A stretch of DNA of 64,000 bases from Pseudorhodoferax sp. Leaf274 (GTDB taxonomy: Bacteria > Pseudomonadota > Gammaproteobacteria > Burkholderiales > Burkholderiaceae_C): the NCBI RefSeq assembly GCF_001422445.1, contig NZ_LMNA01000001.1:226932-290931 (forward strand), read 5' to 3'. The notes below the pieces were generated by a model, which saw only the letters and a program-made list of their open reading frames with translations, did no database searches and was not told the origin of the DNA. How positions within the stretch are numbered: position 1 is the stretch's first letter; every line of letters begins with the position of its first letter. The position numbers and the translations under genes were made by a program. Below, one piece after another: positions 35,892 to 44,900 of the stretch.

Positions 35892-36666
35892 GCGCCACCT
35901 CCTTGCGCGTGCGGCGCACGCCCAGGTAGGCCTCCTGCACGATGGGCGAGGCCATCACCTCGGCCGGCAAGCCGTCGGCCACGAGGCGGCCGTTGTGCAG
36001 CACCACGATGCGGTCGGCCAGTGAGTGGATCACGTCCATCTTGTGTTCCACGAGCAGGATGGTCTTGTCGCCGCGCGCCTTCAGGCGGCGGATCAGCTCG
36101 AGGATCACCGGCACCTCGTCCACGCCCATGCCGGCGGTGGGCTCGTCGAACATCACCACCTCGGGCTCCAGCGCCATCAGCATCGCCACCTCCAGCTTGC
36201 GCTTGTCGCCGTGCGGCAGCTTGGCGGCCTGGTCGTCGCGGCGCGCGGCCAAACCCACCTCTTCGAGGCAGGCATCGGCCTCTTCGATGAGGTCGGCACG
36301 CTGGCGCCACATCGCCAGCATGTTGAAGCCGGCGCGGTGCCGGCTCTGCACGGCCAGGCGCACGTTCTCGCCCACCGACAGGCGCGGGAACAGATTGGTC
36401 AGCTGGAACGCCCGGCCGATGCCGCGTGCCGTGCGCTGCGCGGCGCTCAGGCGCGTGATGTCCTCGCCCTGGTAGAGCACCTGGCCCGCGCTGGCCCGGA
36501 GCTGGCCCGACAGCAGGTTGAAGTAGGTGGTCTTGCCGGCACCGTTGGGGCCCACGATGGCCGTCAGCGTGCCGGCCGCGAAGGCGCAGCTCACACCGTC
36601 CACGGCCGCGTGGCCGCCGAAGCGGATGCCCAAGCCACGGCTGGCCAGAGCCGCGTTGCTTGTCAT
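35884..36666 (-). CDS. livG: ABC transporter ATP-binding protein LivG
   Basis: A 260-residue ATPase. Walker A GPNGAGKTT (about 38-46), the Q-loop and LivG-type insert GRAFQLTNLFPRLSVGENVRLAVQ, Walker B EVVMFDEPTAGMGVDEV and H-loop LLVEHKMDVIHSL. The usual LSGGQ is altered: the signature position reads KLPHGDKRKLEVAM, as in several carboxylate-type LivG proteins. Only 4 bp separate it from the binding-protein gene. Confidence 0.94.
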   Translation of the reverse strand: MTSNAALASRGLGIRFGGHAAVDGVSCAFAAGTLTAIVGPNGAGKTTYFNLLSGQLRASAGQVLYQGEDITRLSAAQRTARGIGRAFQLTNLFPRLSVGENVRLAVQSRHRAGFNMLAMWRQRADLIEEADACLEEVGLAARRDDQAAKLPHGDKRKLEVAMLMALEPEVVMFDEPTAGMGVDEVPVILELIRRLKARGDKTILLVEHKMDVIHSLADRIVVLHNGRLVADGLPAEVMASPIVQEAYLGVRRTRKEVAHA

Positions 36667-36670
36667 GGGA

Positions 36671-37870
36671 TCAGTTCTTCACCGTGATCGGCACCGGCAT
36701 CTCGCTGGCCGGAATCTCGCGCACGAGCTCGAACAGATCCCACTCGCTCTTGCCGTCCTTCTTCATGCGGAACTGGTATTGCACCTGCATGGCCTGGTGG
36801 TCTTCCTTGCGGAAGGTCATCTTGCCCTTGGGGGTGTCGAACTCCATGCCCTCCATGGCGGCGATGAGCTTGGGCGTGTCCACGCTGCCGGCCTTCTTGA
36901 TGCCGGCCACGATGGCGGCCGCGGCCGTGAAGCCGCCCGCGGTGAACAGGTCCGGCGGCACGCTGTAGCGCTTCCTGTGCTCGGCCACGAGCCAGTCGTT
37001 CATGGGGTTCCTGGGGAAGTCGTAGTAGTAGAAGGTGCCGCCGCCGATGTCCAGCCCCTTCCAGGGCTTGGCGTTCTCCAGGTTGGCGCCGCCGATCGAG
37101 AGGAACTCGATGCCGTAGCGGCCCGGGTTCAGCTCGGAGATCTTGCGGATCGGGTTCGGCGCGCCCCAGATCACCACCAGGTACTTCTTGCCCTTCAGGT
37201 CTTTCATGCGGTCGAAGATGCGCTGCATGGGCGCCGTGAAGTCCGTGGTCGACAGCGGGATGTACTCCTCGTGCACGAGGTTGGCCTTGCGCCTGGTGGC
37301 GCCCAGCGCGTCCTTGAAGGCCTTGACGCCGTCCTTGCCGTAGACGTAGTCGGGCGCGAGGAAGGCCACGTTGTCGCCGTCGCCGAGCGCCGCGGCCGTG
37401 GCCAGCGCGTCCTGGAACGAGTTGCGGCTGGCGCGGAACAGGTACTTGTTCCAGGCCGAGCCGGTCAGCGAGTCGGCGATCGCGGGCTCCAGCATCAGGA
37501 TCCTGCCGTACTCCTCGGCCACGGGCGCCATGGCCAGCGCGCCGCCCGACCAAGAGGTGCCGATGGCGATGTCGGCCTTGTCGTCGGCGAAGGCCTGGGT
37601 CAGCAGCGCCTTGGACTGCTCGGGCTTCATCTGGTCGTCCTTGACGATGAGCTCGATCTTGCGGTCCAGCAGCGTCATGGAGCCCTGGGTCAGGTAGTCC
37701 AGCGCCAGGCGCACGCCGCGCTCGGTGTCGCGCGCATATTGCTCCGACGGGCCGGTCTTGCTCGCGATCAGCGCGATCTTGATGGGCTTGCCGGCCTGGG
37801 CCAGCGCGGCCTGCGGCAGCGCGCAGAAGGCCAGGGCCGCGGTGGCGGCGAGGATCGTGTTCATCAGCAT
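36671..37870 (-). CDS. Periplasmic substrate-binding protein of Liv-type ABC transporter
   Basis: A 399-residue type I periplasmic receptor with a signal peptide of about 24 residues (ILAATAALAFCALPQAALAQA). It shows the Peripla_BP_6 pattern: IKIALIASKTGPSEQYARDTERGVRLALDYL, IGTSWSGGALAMAPVAEEYG, LAPDYVYGKDGVKAFKDAL and TAGGFTAAAAIVAGIKKAGS. It feeds the LivHMFG complex encoded downstream. The ligand is unknown; such receptors near acyl-CoA ligases usually bind aromatic or aliphatic acids. It is preceded by the ligase gene 30 bp upstream. Confidence 0.93.
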   Translation of the reverse strand: MLMNTILAATAALAFCALPQAALAQAGKPIKIALIASKTGPSEQYARDTERGVRLALDYLTQGSMTLLDRKIELIVKDDQMKPEQSKALLTQAFADDKADIAIGTSWSGGALAMAPVAEEYGRILMLEPAIADSLTGSAWNKYLFRASRNSFQDALATAAALGDGDNVAFLAPDYVYGKDGVKAFKDALGATRRKANLVHEEYIPLSTTDFTAPMQRIFDRMKDLKGKKYLVVIWGAPNPIRKISELNPGRYGIEFLSIGGANLENAKPWKGLDIGGGTFYYYDFPRNPMNDWLVAEHRKRYSVPPDLFTAGGFTAAAAIVAGIKKAGSVDTPKLIAAMEGMEFDTPKGKMTFRKEDHQAMQVQYQFRMKKDGKSEWDLFELVREIPASEMPVPITVKN

Positions 37871-37900
37871 GGCGTGGTCTCCTTCGTTGTGTTCCCGCGG

Positions 37901-39484
37901 TCAGCCGACGGCACGCCGCTGGCCCTTCCAGTAGGGCTCGCGCAGCACGCGCTTGAGGATCTTTCCGCTCGGGTTGCGCGGCAGCGCGTCGACGATGTCC
38001 ACGCTCTTGGGGCACTTGTAGTGCGCCAGGTGGTCGCGCATGAAGCCGATGATGGCGGCGGCGTCGGCCTGCATGCCCGGGCGCAGCACCACGCAGGCCT
38101 TGACGGCCTCGCCCCAGGTGGCGTCGGGCACGCCGATCACGGCACCATCGGCCACGGCGGGGTGGCGCATGAGCACGTTCTCGACCTCGGCCGGGTAGAT
38201 GTTCTCGCCGCCCGAGACGATCATGTCCTTGATGCGGTCGTGGATGTAGAGGTAGCCGCCCTTGAGGTAGCCGCCGTCGCCCGAGCGGAACCAGCCGCCG
38301 TTGGCATTGCGGCCTTCCGGGTAGGCGGCGGCCGTGGCCTCGGGCTTGCGCCAGTACGCCAGCAGGTTGCGGTCGGACTCGATCCAGACCTCGCCGACCG
38401 CGCCCTCGCCCGCCACGTCCTGCTGCGTGATCGGGTCCACGATGCGCAGCCGCGCGCCGCCGATGGGCCGGCCGGCCGAACGCAGCAGCTCGGGATCGGC
38501 CGCGCGGTGGTCCTCGGGCCGCAGGAAGGTGGCCGGGCCCGAGACCTCGGTCAGGCCGTAGACCTGCAGGAAGTCGCAGCCGAAGACCTCGAAGGCCTGC
38601 TGCAGCACGGTCTCGCTGATCGGCGATCCGCCGTACGCCACCAGCTGCAGGGCGGGCTTGGGCATGTCCTTCGCGCCGGGCACCTGCAGCATGAACAGCA
38701 GCATGGCCGGCACCACGAAGGTGTGGGTGATGCCGTGCGCGGCGAAGGCCGCCAGGTAGGCCTTGGGGTCGAAGTCCGGGTACGAGGTGGTCTGCCCGCC
38801 CGTGTAGAGCGTCAGCAGCAGCATGGTCATGCCGGCCACATGGAACACCGGCAAGGGATTGCCCAGCACATGGCGCGCGTCGAACTTCCATTCGTGCGAC
38901 ACCACGCGCGAGGTCGACAGCAGGCCCGCGTGCGAGAGCACCACGCCCTTGGGCAGGCCGGTCGTGCCCGAGGAGTACAGCTGCAGCGCCGCGTCCTGCG
39001 GGTCCAGCGGCACCGGCGTGCAGTGCTCGCCGAAGCCGGCATACCAGTCGGCCAGGCCCGGCACGCCGCCGGCACCGCCCTGCGTGCAGACCACGGTCTT
39101 GACGCCCGGCAGGTCGGCCGCCTGCACGGTCGGCAGGAAGTCGGCATCGGCCATCAGGAAGCCGGCCTCGCCGTCGTTGACGATGTAGGCCACCTCGGCC
39201 CCGGTGAGCCGCCAGTTCACGGGCATGCAGACGGCGCCCAGCTTGCACGCGGCCAGGGTGACCAGCAGGCACTCGATGTGGTGCTTGGTCAGCACCGCCA
39301 CGCGGCTGCCGCGGCCCACGCCGGTGGACGCCAGCGCGTTGGCAAGCCGGTTGGTCTCGCGCTCCAGGTCGGCGAACGTGAGGCGGCGCTCGCCGCAGCG
39401 GCAGGCCGTGGCCTGGGGCCGAGTGGCCAGCTGGCGGGCCAGGCCATCGACCAGCGTGCGGTCGTTCGTGGCGGGGTCTTGCAT
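37901..39484 (-). CDS. Long-chain-fatty-acid-CoA ligase type AMP-binding enzyme
   Basis: A 527-residue adenylate-forming ligase. Motifs are LYSSGTTGLPKGVVLSH (P-loop), YGLTEVSGPATFL, FRSGDGGYLKGGYLYIHDRIKDMI, SGGENIYPAEVENVL and the catalytic lysine in RNPSGKILKRVLREPYW. It activates the acid imported by the ABC transporter encoded downstream. The start is the ATG at 39484, which has AAGGA seven bases upstream; an ATG at 39490 is too close to it. It is first in the operon, with a conserved upstream box at 39597-39610. Confidence 0.92.
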   Translation of the reverse strand: MQDPATNDRTLVDGLARQLATRPQATACRCGERRLTFADLERETNRLANALASTGVGRGSRVAVLTKHHIECLLVTLAACKLGAVCMPVNWRLTGAEVAYIVNDGEAGFLMADADFLPTVQAADLPGVKTVVCTQGGAGGVPGLADWYAGFGEHCTPVPLDPQDAALQLYSSGTTGLPKGVVLSHAGLLSTSRVVSHEWKFDARHVLGNPLPVFHVAGMTMLLLTLYTGGQTTSYPDFDPKAYLAAFAAHGITHTFVVPAMLLFMLQVPGAKDMPKPALQLVAYGGSPISETVLQQAFEVFGCDFLQVYGLTEVSGPATFLRPEDHRAADPELLRSAGRPIGGARLRIVDPITQQDVAGEGAVGEVWIESDRNLLAYWRKPEATAAAYPEGRNANGGWFRSGDGGYLKGGYLYIHDRIKDMIVSGGENIYPAEVENVLMRHPAVADGAVIGVPDATWGEAVKACVVLRPGMQADAAAIIGFMRDHLAHYKCPKSVDIVDALPRNPSGKILKRVLREPYWKGQRRAVG

Positions 39485-39572
39485 GCGCATGTCCTTGGTT
39501 GAAGGGCGGATCCGGCTGGCCACGCGGCCGGCTGCCTGCACCCGGCCCCGCACCCATCGTGGCGATGGCGGA

Positions 39573-39610
39573 AGGCTACCGGCGGGGTGGCGCCGGCTCT
39601 TGCGTCAACT
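39573..39610 (-). promoter_or_regulatory. Shared AGTTnnCGCAAGA box and -10-like hexamer (copy a)
   Basis: On the minus strand AGTTGACGCAAGAG (39610 to 39597) is followed 18 bases later by TAGCCT (39578 to 39573), upstream of the acyl-CoA ligase gene. The same arrangement precedes the genes at 56914, 58188 and 58414. It looks like a promoter with an activator or -35-overlapping operator. Confidence 0.5.
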
Positions 39611-39723
39611 CGCTGTGGCGCTGCGGGTCTGCCCGCACTGCCCACCGGCCCGCGCAGCGCCTGAGCGCAAGACAGGGCGCCCTGCGCGGCATGCCGGGGC
39701 GGCGCGCCGCCGCCCCAAGGACT

Positions 39724-40536
39724 TCAGAACCCGTACAGCGCGGCCGGGTTGTCCACGAGGATGCGCTGCGCCCGCTGCGCATCGCCGATGCAGTCGACTG
39801 CCCAGTCGCGCAGCGCGCGGTTGTCGGGCGTGGGCTGCACGTTGGGATGCGGCCAGTTGCTGGCCCAGAGGCAGCGCTCGGCGTGGTGCGCGGCCAGCGC
39901 ACGCGCCAGCGGTGCCACGTCGGCATAGGCGGGCGGGCCGCTGCGCGAGGTCTCGTAGGGCGCGGCCAGCTTGATCCAGCAGCGCCCGGCGTCCAGCACG
40001 CGGCGTAGCGCGACGAAGGCGGCATCGTCCGGCGTGGTCGGGCCGAGGAACTTGCCGATGTGGTCGATCACGAGGCGGCCCGGCAGCCTGCGCAGCCGCT
40101 CCGCATGCAGTGGCATGTCGCGGCAGTCGAACTGCAGGTCGATGTGCCAGCCGAGCGGCTCCACGCGCGCGGCCAGGGTCTCCAGCGCGTCCCAGGGCAG
40201 CAGGCCGCCGGCCAGCATCATGAAGCGGATGCCGCGCGCACCGGCCGCGTGCAGGCGCTCGAGTTCGGCATCGGGCACGTCGGGCGGCACCACCACGACC
40301 GCGCGCGCGTCGGCACCCAGACCCGCCACGGCGGCCAGCGTGCAGGCGTTGTCGAAGCCATAGCCGGTGGGCTGCACGATCACTGCGCGGCGCAGGCCCA
40401 GCGCCTGCTGCACGGCACGGTAGGCCGACAGCGGCGCATCGGGCGGCGTGAAGGTGGCGGTGGGCGCCAGCGCGTGGCCGGGCTCGTAGATGTGCACGTG
40501 GCAATCGCACGCGCCGTCGAATGCAGCCGAGGTCAT
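39724..40536 (-). CDS. Amidohydrolase-2 family hydrolase (LigI-like)
   Basis: A 270-residue metal-dependent TIM-barrel hydrolase. Metal and catalytic residues are visible in CDCHVHIYE (HxH near the N-terminus), HIDLQFDCRD, RLVIDHIGKF and WASNWPHPN. The nearest known activity is 2-pyrone-4,6-dicarboxylate lactonase (LigI) and related lactonases. It is last in a leftward run with a LacI regulator and a 2-hydroxyacid dehydrogenase; only the repeat element at 40555 separates it from the latter. Start MTSAAF has GGAG upstream. It probably opens a lactone formed in the same pathway. Confidence 0.85.
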   Translation of the reverse strand: MTSAAFDGACDCHVHIYEPGHALAPTATFTPPDAPLSAYRAVQQALGLRRAVIVQPTGYGFDNACTLAAVAGLGADARAVVVVPPDVPDAELERLHAAGARGIRFMMLAGGLLPWDALETLAARVEPLGWHIDLQFDCRDMPLHAERLRRLPGRLVIDHIGKFLGPTTPDDAAFVALRRVLDAGRCWIKLAAPYETSRSGPPAYADVAPLARALAAHHAERCLWASNWPHPNVQPTPDNRALRDWAVDCIGDAQRAQRILVDNPAALYGF

Positions 40537-40554
40537 GGAAGCTCCGGGAAGTTC

Positions 40555-40775
40555 AGGACGTGTGAATGAACCGATCGCGCCCACGACGGGGTGAGGCGGG
40601 GCGCAGGCGAAAGCGCAGGCCGCCGCCCGGGCTGGTGCCCGGGCAAGGACTGCAAGGCGCGCATGCGGCCTGCTGCGCCCCGGCCCGCAGGGCGAGGCCC
40701 TGGGCGCGGCGACCATGATGGAAACAGGTGTTCTCGGGGCCTCGCGTGGGTGTGAGCGGTTCGTTCACACGTTCT
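40555..40775. repeat. Interspersed palindromic element, copy 2
   Basis: A 221-bp relative of 28031-28253. Ends ggacgtgtgaatgaaccg and cggttcgttcacacgttc pair with each other; inner stems are GCCCGGG-CTGGTG-CCCGGGC (40623-40642) and gcgaggccct/ggggcctcgc (40692-40701 with 40736-40745). It occupies nearly the whole gap between the amidohydrolase start and the dehydrogenase stop, beginning at the last base of the TGA. Short open frames inside both copies are not considered genes. Confidence 0.9.
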
Positions 40776-41785
40776 CAGGCCGTGGCGGCGGCGAAGGCCG
40801 GCCAGCGCCGCACGCGCGTGGCATCGCCCGCGTTGACGGCACCGGGCGGCATCTCGCCACGCAGCAGCGCGCCGAGCTGGGCGACGGTCTCCAGCGCCTG
40901 GTGCTCGATGGCCGGCGGCGTGAGGCCGCCGATGTGCGGCGCGGCCACCACGCGCGGATGGCGGGCCAGCGCGGGGCTGGGCATCTGGTCGGGCGCCATG
41001 CCCACGTCGAGCGCGGCGCCGCCCAGGTGGCCTGCGTCCAGCGCAGCCAGCAGCGCAGCCTCGTCCACCAGTTCGCCACGCGCCGCATTCACGAAGAACG
41101 CACCGGGCCGCATGGCGGCGAAGGCGGCGGCATCGAACAGGTGCCACGTCTCGGGCTTGGCCGGCGCCAGGCAGACGACGAAGTCGCTCTCGGCCAGCAG
41201 CGCGGGCAGCGCCGCCTGGCGCAGCGCGCCCTGCGCCGGCACGGCCTCGGGCGCGGCCACGCGCACCTGCATGCCCAGCGCCAGCGCCAGCTCGCACAGG
41301 TAGCGCGCGATCTGCCCATAGCCCACCACGCCCAGCGTGCTGCCGCGCAGCTGCCGGCCCATGGCCGGCGCCGGCACCTGGCCCGCGTGGTAGGCCGCCG
41401 CATACCGGCTGGTGCCGCGGCCCAGGTCGACCATGGCCCCGACGATCCATTCGGACACCGACGCGATGAAGCCGGCGCTGGCCTGCGTGACCAGCACGCC
41501 GTGGCGGCTGGCGGCCGGCACGTCCACCGTGCGGATGTCGATGGCGCAACGCACGAAGGCGGCCAGCTGCGGCAGCGCCGCGAACAGCGCCTCGGGGCCG
41601 GCCGTGCCGCGGTAGGCGATCAGCGCGTCGCAGCCGTCGAGCGCGGCCACGAGTTCCGGCAGTGCGAGCTCGCGCGCCTCGGGGTTGCAGCGCACATCGG
41701 CCACGCTGCGCAGCTGCGCCAACGCGCGCTGCCCGAAGTAGTGGTCGAGCTTGTCCTGCGGGTGGCTCACGAAAACCGTCGTCAT
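40775..41785 (-). CDS. D-2-hydroxyacid dehydrogenase family protein
   Basis: A 336-residue NAD(P)-dependent enzyme. The nucleotide motif is GVVGYGQIARYL (about 155-166); catalytic Arg lies in VNAARGELVDE and His in APHIGGLTPP. The usual Glu of the DVxxxEPxP motif is not evident: that segment reads DVGMAPDQMPSP, so catalysis may differ. The start MTTVFVSHPQ is 13 bp after the LacI stop. Likely role: interconversion of a 2-keto and 2-hydroxy acid from the compound imported by the TRAP system. The annotated partner amidohydrolase lies beyond a repeat element. Confidence 0.86.
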   Translation of the reverse strand: MTTVFVSHPQDKLDHYFGQRALAQLRSVADVRCNPEARELALPELVAALDGCDALIAYRGTAGPEALFAALPQLAAFVRCAIDIRTVDVPAASRHGVLVTQASAGFIASVSEWIVGAMVDLGRGTSRYAAAYHAGQVPAPAMGRQLRGSTLGVVGYGQIARYLCELALALGMQVRVAAPEAVPAQGALRQAALPALLAESDFVVCLAPAKPETWHLFDAAAFAAMRPGAFFVNAARGELVDEAALLAALDAGHLGGAALDVGMAPDQMPSPALARHPRVVAAPHIGGLTPPAIEHQALETVAQLGALLRGEMPPGAVNAGDATRVRRWPAFAAATA

Positions 41786-41798
41786 GTCTGCCCTGTTC

Positions 41799-42830
41799 TC
41801 ATTGCGGTGGCGGCGCCACGGAAGCGCGCTCGACCAGCCGCACCTGGTGGAAGATCTGTTCGGGCGGCGGCGCACCCTCGCCCGCGATGGCCTCGACCAT
41901 GGCCTGCGCCATCTCGCGGATGGGCAGTTGCACATGGGTCAGGCCGGGGTTGGACAGCGCCGCGAGGAACAGGCCGTCGATGCCCACGACCGAGACCTCG
42001 CCGGGCACATCCACCCCGCCCTCGCGCAGCCCGGCCATGAGGCCCAGCGCCATGAGGTCGTTCAGCGCGACCAGCCCGGTCGGCCGCCGCGGGTCGGCCG
42101 CGAGCTGCAGGCCCATGGCGCGGCCGACCTCGGCGATCACCGAGTCGCCGTATTCGTCCAGCGGCCCGCCATCGAGCACGCTGGCGCTGGCGGCCAGGCC
42201 CGCGGCCGCGGCGGCGGCATGGAAGCCCGCCATCTTGTCGCGCCGGCTCATGGTCATGCCGGCCACCGTGACGAAGGCCAGCCGGCGGTGGCCGTGCGCG
42301 ACCAGGTGCGCCGCGGCCAGGCGGCCGGCCTCGAAGTTGTCGGGCGTCACATGGCCCACGGCCGAGGGCTGGCCCGGCGTGGCGCGCCGGTCGTAGCTCA
42401 TCACGGCCATGCCGCGCTCCACGGCCGACTCCAGGTGCCGCTCCTCGGCCAGCGAGGAGATCACGATCACGCGGCGCACGCCGTGCGCCAGCATGTCCTC
42501 GAAGAAGGCGGCCTCCTTGGCCGCGTCGCGGTAGGTGCTGCCAATCAAGAGGCGCAGGCCGAAGCGCTCCTGCGCGCAGGTCTCCACCTCGCGCGCGATG
42601 AAGCCGTACATGGGGTTGGCCATCGAGGGCACGAGCAGGCCGAGCAGCGGCGTCTGCCCGGTCTTGAGCTGCTGGGCCAGCTTGCTCGGGCGGAACTGCA
42701 GGGCCTCGATGGCGGCCTGCACGCGCGCACGCGTCTCGGGCCGCATGCGGTCGCCCCGGCCGTTGAGCACGTTGGAGACCGTGCTGGCCGAGACCTCGGC
42801 ATGGCGGGCGACATCCTGGATGGTGGTCAC
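41799..42830 (-). CDS. LacI-family transcriptional regulator
   Basis: A 343-residue repressor. The HTH is TTIQDVARHAEVSASTVSNVLNGRGDRMRPETRARV (2-37), followed by the hinge and a sugar-binding-protein-like domain (LLGLLVPSMANPMYGFIAREVE, RPTGLVALNDLMALGLMAGLRE, VSVVGIDGLFLAAL). Such regulators bind a sugar or sugar-acid effector. It is flanked by the TRAP transporter genes upstream and the 2-hydroxyacid dehydrogenase downstream, so it probably controls this catabolic set, perhaps through the operator at 45944. Confidence 0.94.
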   Translation of the reverse strand: MTTIQDVARHAEVSASTVSNVLNGRGDRMRPETRARVQAAIEALQFRPSKLAQQLKTGQTPLLGLLVPSMANPMYGFIAREVETCAQERFGLRLLIGSTYRDAAKEAAFFEDMLAHGVRRVIVISSLAEERHLESAVERGMAVMSYDRRATPGQPSAVGHVTPDNFEAGRLAAAHLVAHGHRRLAFVTVAGMTMSRRDKMAGFHAAAAAAGLAASASVLDGGPLDEYGDSVIAEVGRAMGLQLAADPRRPTGLVALNDLMALGLMAGLREGGVDVPGEVSVVGIDGLFLAALSNPGLTHVQLPIREMAQAMVEAIAGEGAPPPEQIFHQVRLVERASVAPPPQ

Positions 42831-42909
42831 GTGGGAAGAAGCTGTTCAGTTGTTCAAAGGGCCAGCGCGCAGTCGCAGGGCACGAAACCGGCTCGCAAGC
42901 AGCGGTTCA

Positions 42910-43022
42910 GAAGGCCGCGGAGCAGGCCCCGCGGGGCCGGCTCTGCCGGACCGCTGGGTGCGCCCCTGGAGGGGGATGGGACTTCTACCCGCAGTGAGAA
43001 GTCCAAACGGGGTGGTTTCATT
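42910..43022. repeat. Intergenic repeat family B, copy 2
   Basis: The LacI-dctQM interval contains gaaggccgcggagcaggcc (42910-42928) and ggctctgccggaccgctgg...cccctggaggg, both shared with 33966-34086, plus the post-stop string ggggtggtttcattt also seen at 29158. A small hairpin, gggacttctacccgcagtgagaagtcc, lies near the dctQM stop and may act as a terminator. Confidence 0.75.
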
Positions 43023-44900
43023 TCACAGGCCGAGCCGGTTCGGCAGCCACAGCGAGAAAGCGGGCACGAGCACCAGCACGATGAGCGTGGCCAGCAGCAC
43101 TGCCAGGTACTTCATCATAGGCCGGGCCACATCGCGCACCGTGGTGCCCGTGATCGCACAGGTGGCGAACAGGCCGAGGCCGATCGGCGGCGCGAACAGG
43201 CCCAGGCCCATGGCGATGACCATCACGGTGCCGAAGTGCAGCAGGTCGATGCCCAGCTGCTGCGCGATGGGCGCCAGCAGCGGGCCGAAGATGATCAGCG
43301 CGGGCGCGCCTTCCAGCACGGCGCCGAACACGATCATGATGCCGACGGCCAGCAGCAGGAACATGGTGCTGCCATAGTCCTGCGCGAACGCGATCATCCA
43401 GCCCGAGACCATCTGCGGGATCTGCTCGATGGTCAGCGCGAACGACACGCTGGACGCCGCCGCCACGATGAACAGGATGCTGCCCGCCATCGACGCCGAG
43501 CGCACGAACAGCCGCGCCACCGAGGCCATGGTCAGCTCGCGGAAGGCCAGGCCGCCGACCACCAGCGCGTACACCACGGCGAAGGCCGAGACCTCGGTCG
43601 AGGTGGCCACGCCCGAGGTCACGCCCTTGCCGATCATGCCGACCATGAGCAGCGCCACGAGCGCGCCGCCGATCAGCGGCAGCAGCGCGGTGCGCTTGTC
43701 GAAGGCGTCGTCCGGGTTGATCTTCTTGCCCACGATGACGGCGATCACGGCCAGCGACAGCGCCAGCACCGCGGCCGGGATCAGCCCGGCCATGAACAGC
43801 CCCGCGATCGAGATGTTCGCGACGAAGCCCATGATGATCATGTTGATGCAGGGCGGGATGGTCTCGGCCATCACGGCCGTGCAGGCCAAGAGGCCCGCGG
43901 CCTCGTTCGGGTCCTGCTTGGTGCGGCGCACGGCCGGCATCACGATGCCGCCGACGGCCGCGATGTCGGCCAGCTTGGAGCCCGACACGCCCGAGAAGAA
44001 GGCTGTGGCCAGGATGGAGATGATGCCCAGCCCGCCGCGCACGCGGCCGAACATGCGCAGCAGCAGCTCGATGAGCCGCGCCGACATGCCGTTGGCCTCC
44101 ATCAGCAGGCCGGCCAGCACGAAGAACGGGATCGCCAGCAGCACGAAGTGGTCGGCCCCGGCCATGACCTGCTGCGAATACACCAGCATCGGCAGGCTGG
44201 GGTCGGACAGGAAGTACAGCAGCGCCGCGAACGCCAGCGCAAAGCCGATCGGCACGCCCAGCACCAGGCCGCCGACGAAGCCCACGGCCAGCAGCAGGCC
44301 GTGCGGGATGGCATGGCCGGGCAGCACCAGGTTCCAGCCGTAGACCACGAGTGCGGCCACGACGCAGCCGATGAGCGTAGCGCGCACCAGGCGGCCCGGC
44401 CCGTTGCAGGCGTTGGCGATGCCGAACAGCGTCATGAACGCGCTGCCGAACACCACCGGGAACACGTAGAGCCACTGCGGCAGGCCGATGGAGGTGGTCT
44501 GCTCCCAGGTGTCCACCAGCAGCAGCACCGAGGACAGGCACAGGCTGGCCGACACGCCGGCGATGATCCAGTGCACGACCTGGATCATGGCGGGCCGCCA
44601 GCGCGTGGGCAGCATGTCGCGGAACAGGTCCACGCCCACGTGCTGGCTGCGCGCCAGCACCGTGGCCGCGCCGAAGAACACCAGCACGATCATGAGTGCC
44701 CGCGCGATCTCCTCGGCCCAGTCCACCGGGTCGTGCAGGAAGTAGCGGAACACCACCGACAGGAACACCACCACCACGTCGACCGCGAGCACGATGCCCG
44801 AGAGCGCCTCGGTCGCGCGCGTGAGGCGGCCGAGCCAGTTGCCGGCCGTGGTGTCGGACCGGAAACCCAGCGTGGGTGCTGCGGCTGCCTCTGCGCTCAT
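43023..44900 (-). CDS. TRAP transporter fused permease DctQM
   Basis: A 625-residue membrane protein in which the small (DctQ, about 1-165, VVVVFLSVVFRYFLHDPVDWAEEIARALMIVLVFFG) and large (DctM, about 205-622) subunits are fused. DctM signatures include HFVLLAIPFFVLAGLLMEANGMSARLI, FFSGVSGSKLADIAAVGGIVMPA and FAPPIGLGLFATCAITGTTV. It imports a solute with sodium or proton motive force. Its start overlaps the DctP stop by 4 bp. The substrate is unknown; the neighbouring LacI and hydroxyacid dehydrogenase suggest a sugar acid or lactone-derived acid. Confidence 0.94.
   Translation of the reverse strand: MSAEAAAAPTLGFRSDTTAGNWLGRLTRATEALSGIVLAVDVVVVFLSVVFRYFLHDPVDWAEEIARALMIVLVFFGAATVLARSQHVGVDLFRDMLPTRWRPAMIQVVHWIIAGVSASLCLSSVLLLVDTWEQTTSIGLPQWLYVFPVVFGSAFMTLFGIANACNGPGRLVRATLIGCVVAALVVYGWNLVLPGHAIPHGLLLAVGFVGGLVLGVPIGFALAFAALLYFLSDPSLPMLVYSQQVMAGADHFVLLAIPFFVLAGLLMEANGMSARLIELLLRMFGRVRGGLGIISILATAFFSGVSGSKLADIAAVGGIVMPAVRRTKQDPNEAAGLLACTAVMAETIPPCINMIIMGFVANISIAGLFMAGLIPAAVLALSLAVIAVIVGKKINPDDAFDKRTALLPLIGGALVALLMVGMIGKGVTSGVATSTEVSAFAVVYALVVGGLAFRELTMASVARLFVRSASMAGSILFIVAAASSVSFALTIEQIPQMVSGWMIAFAQDYGSTMFLLLAVGIMIVFGAVLEGAPALIIFGPLLAPIAQQLGIDLLHFGTVMVIAMGLGLFAPPIGLGLFATCAITGTTVRDVARPMMKYLAVLLATLIVLVLVPAFSLWLPNRLGL

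Noticed and set aside
32596-36024. Long plus-strand open frame across the Liv operon
   Set aside because: Runs antisense to four clear transporter genes and is His/Gln/Arg-rich with no domain. A shadow of GC bias.
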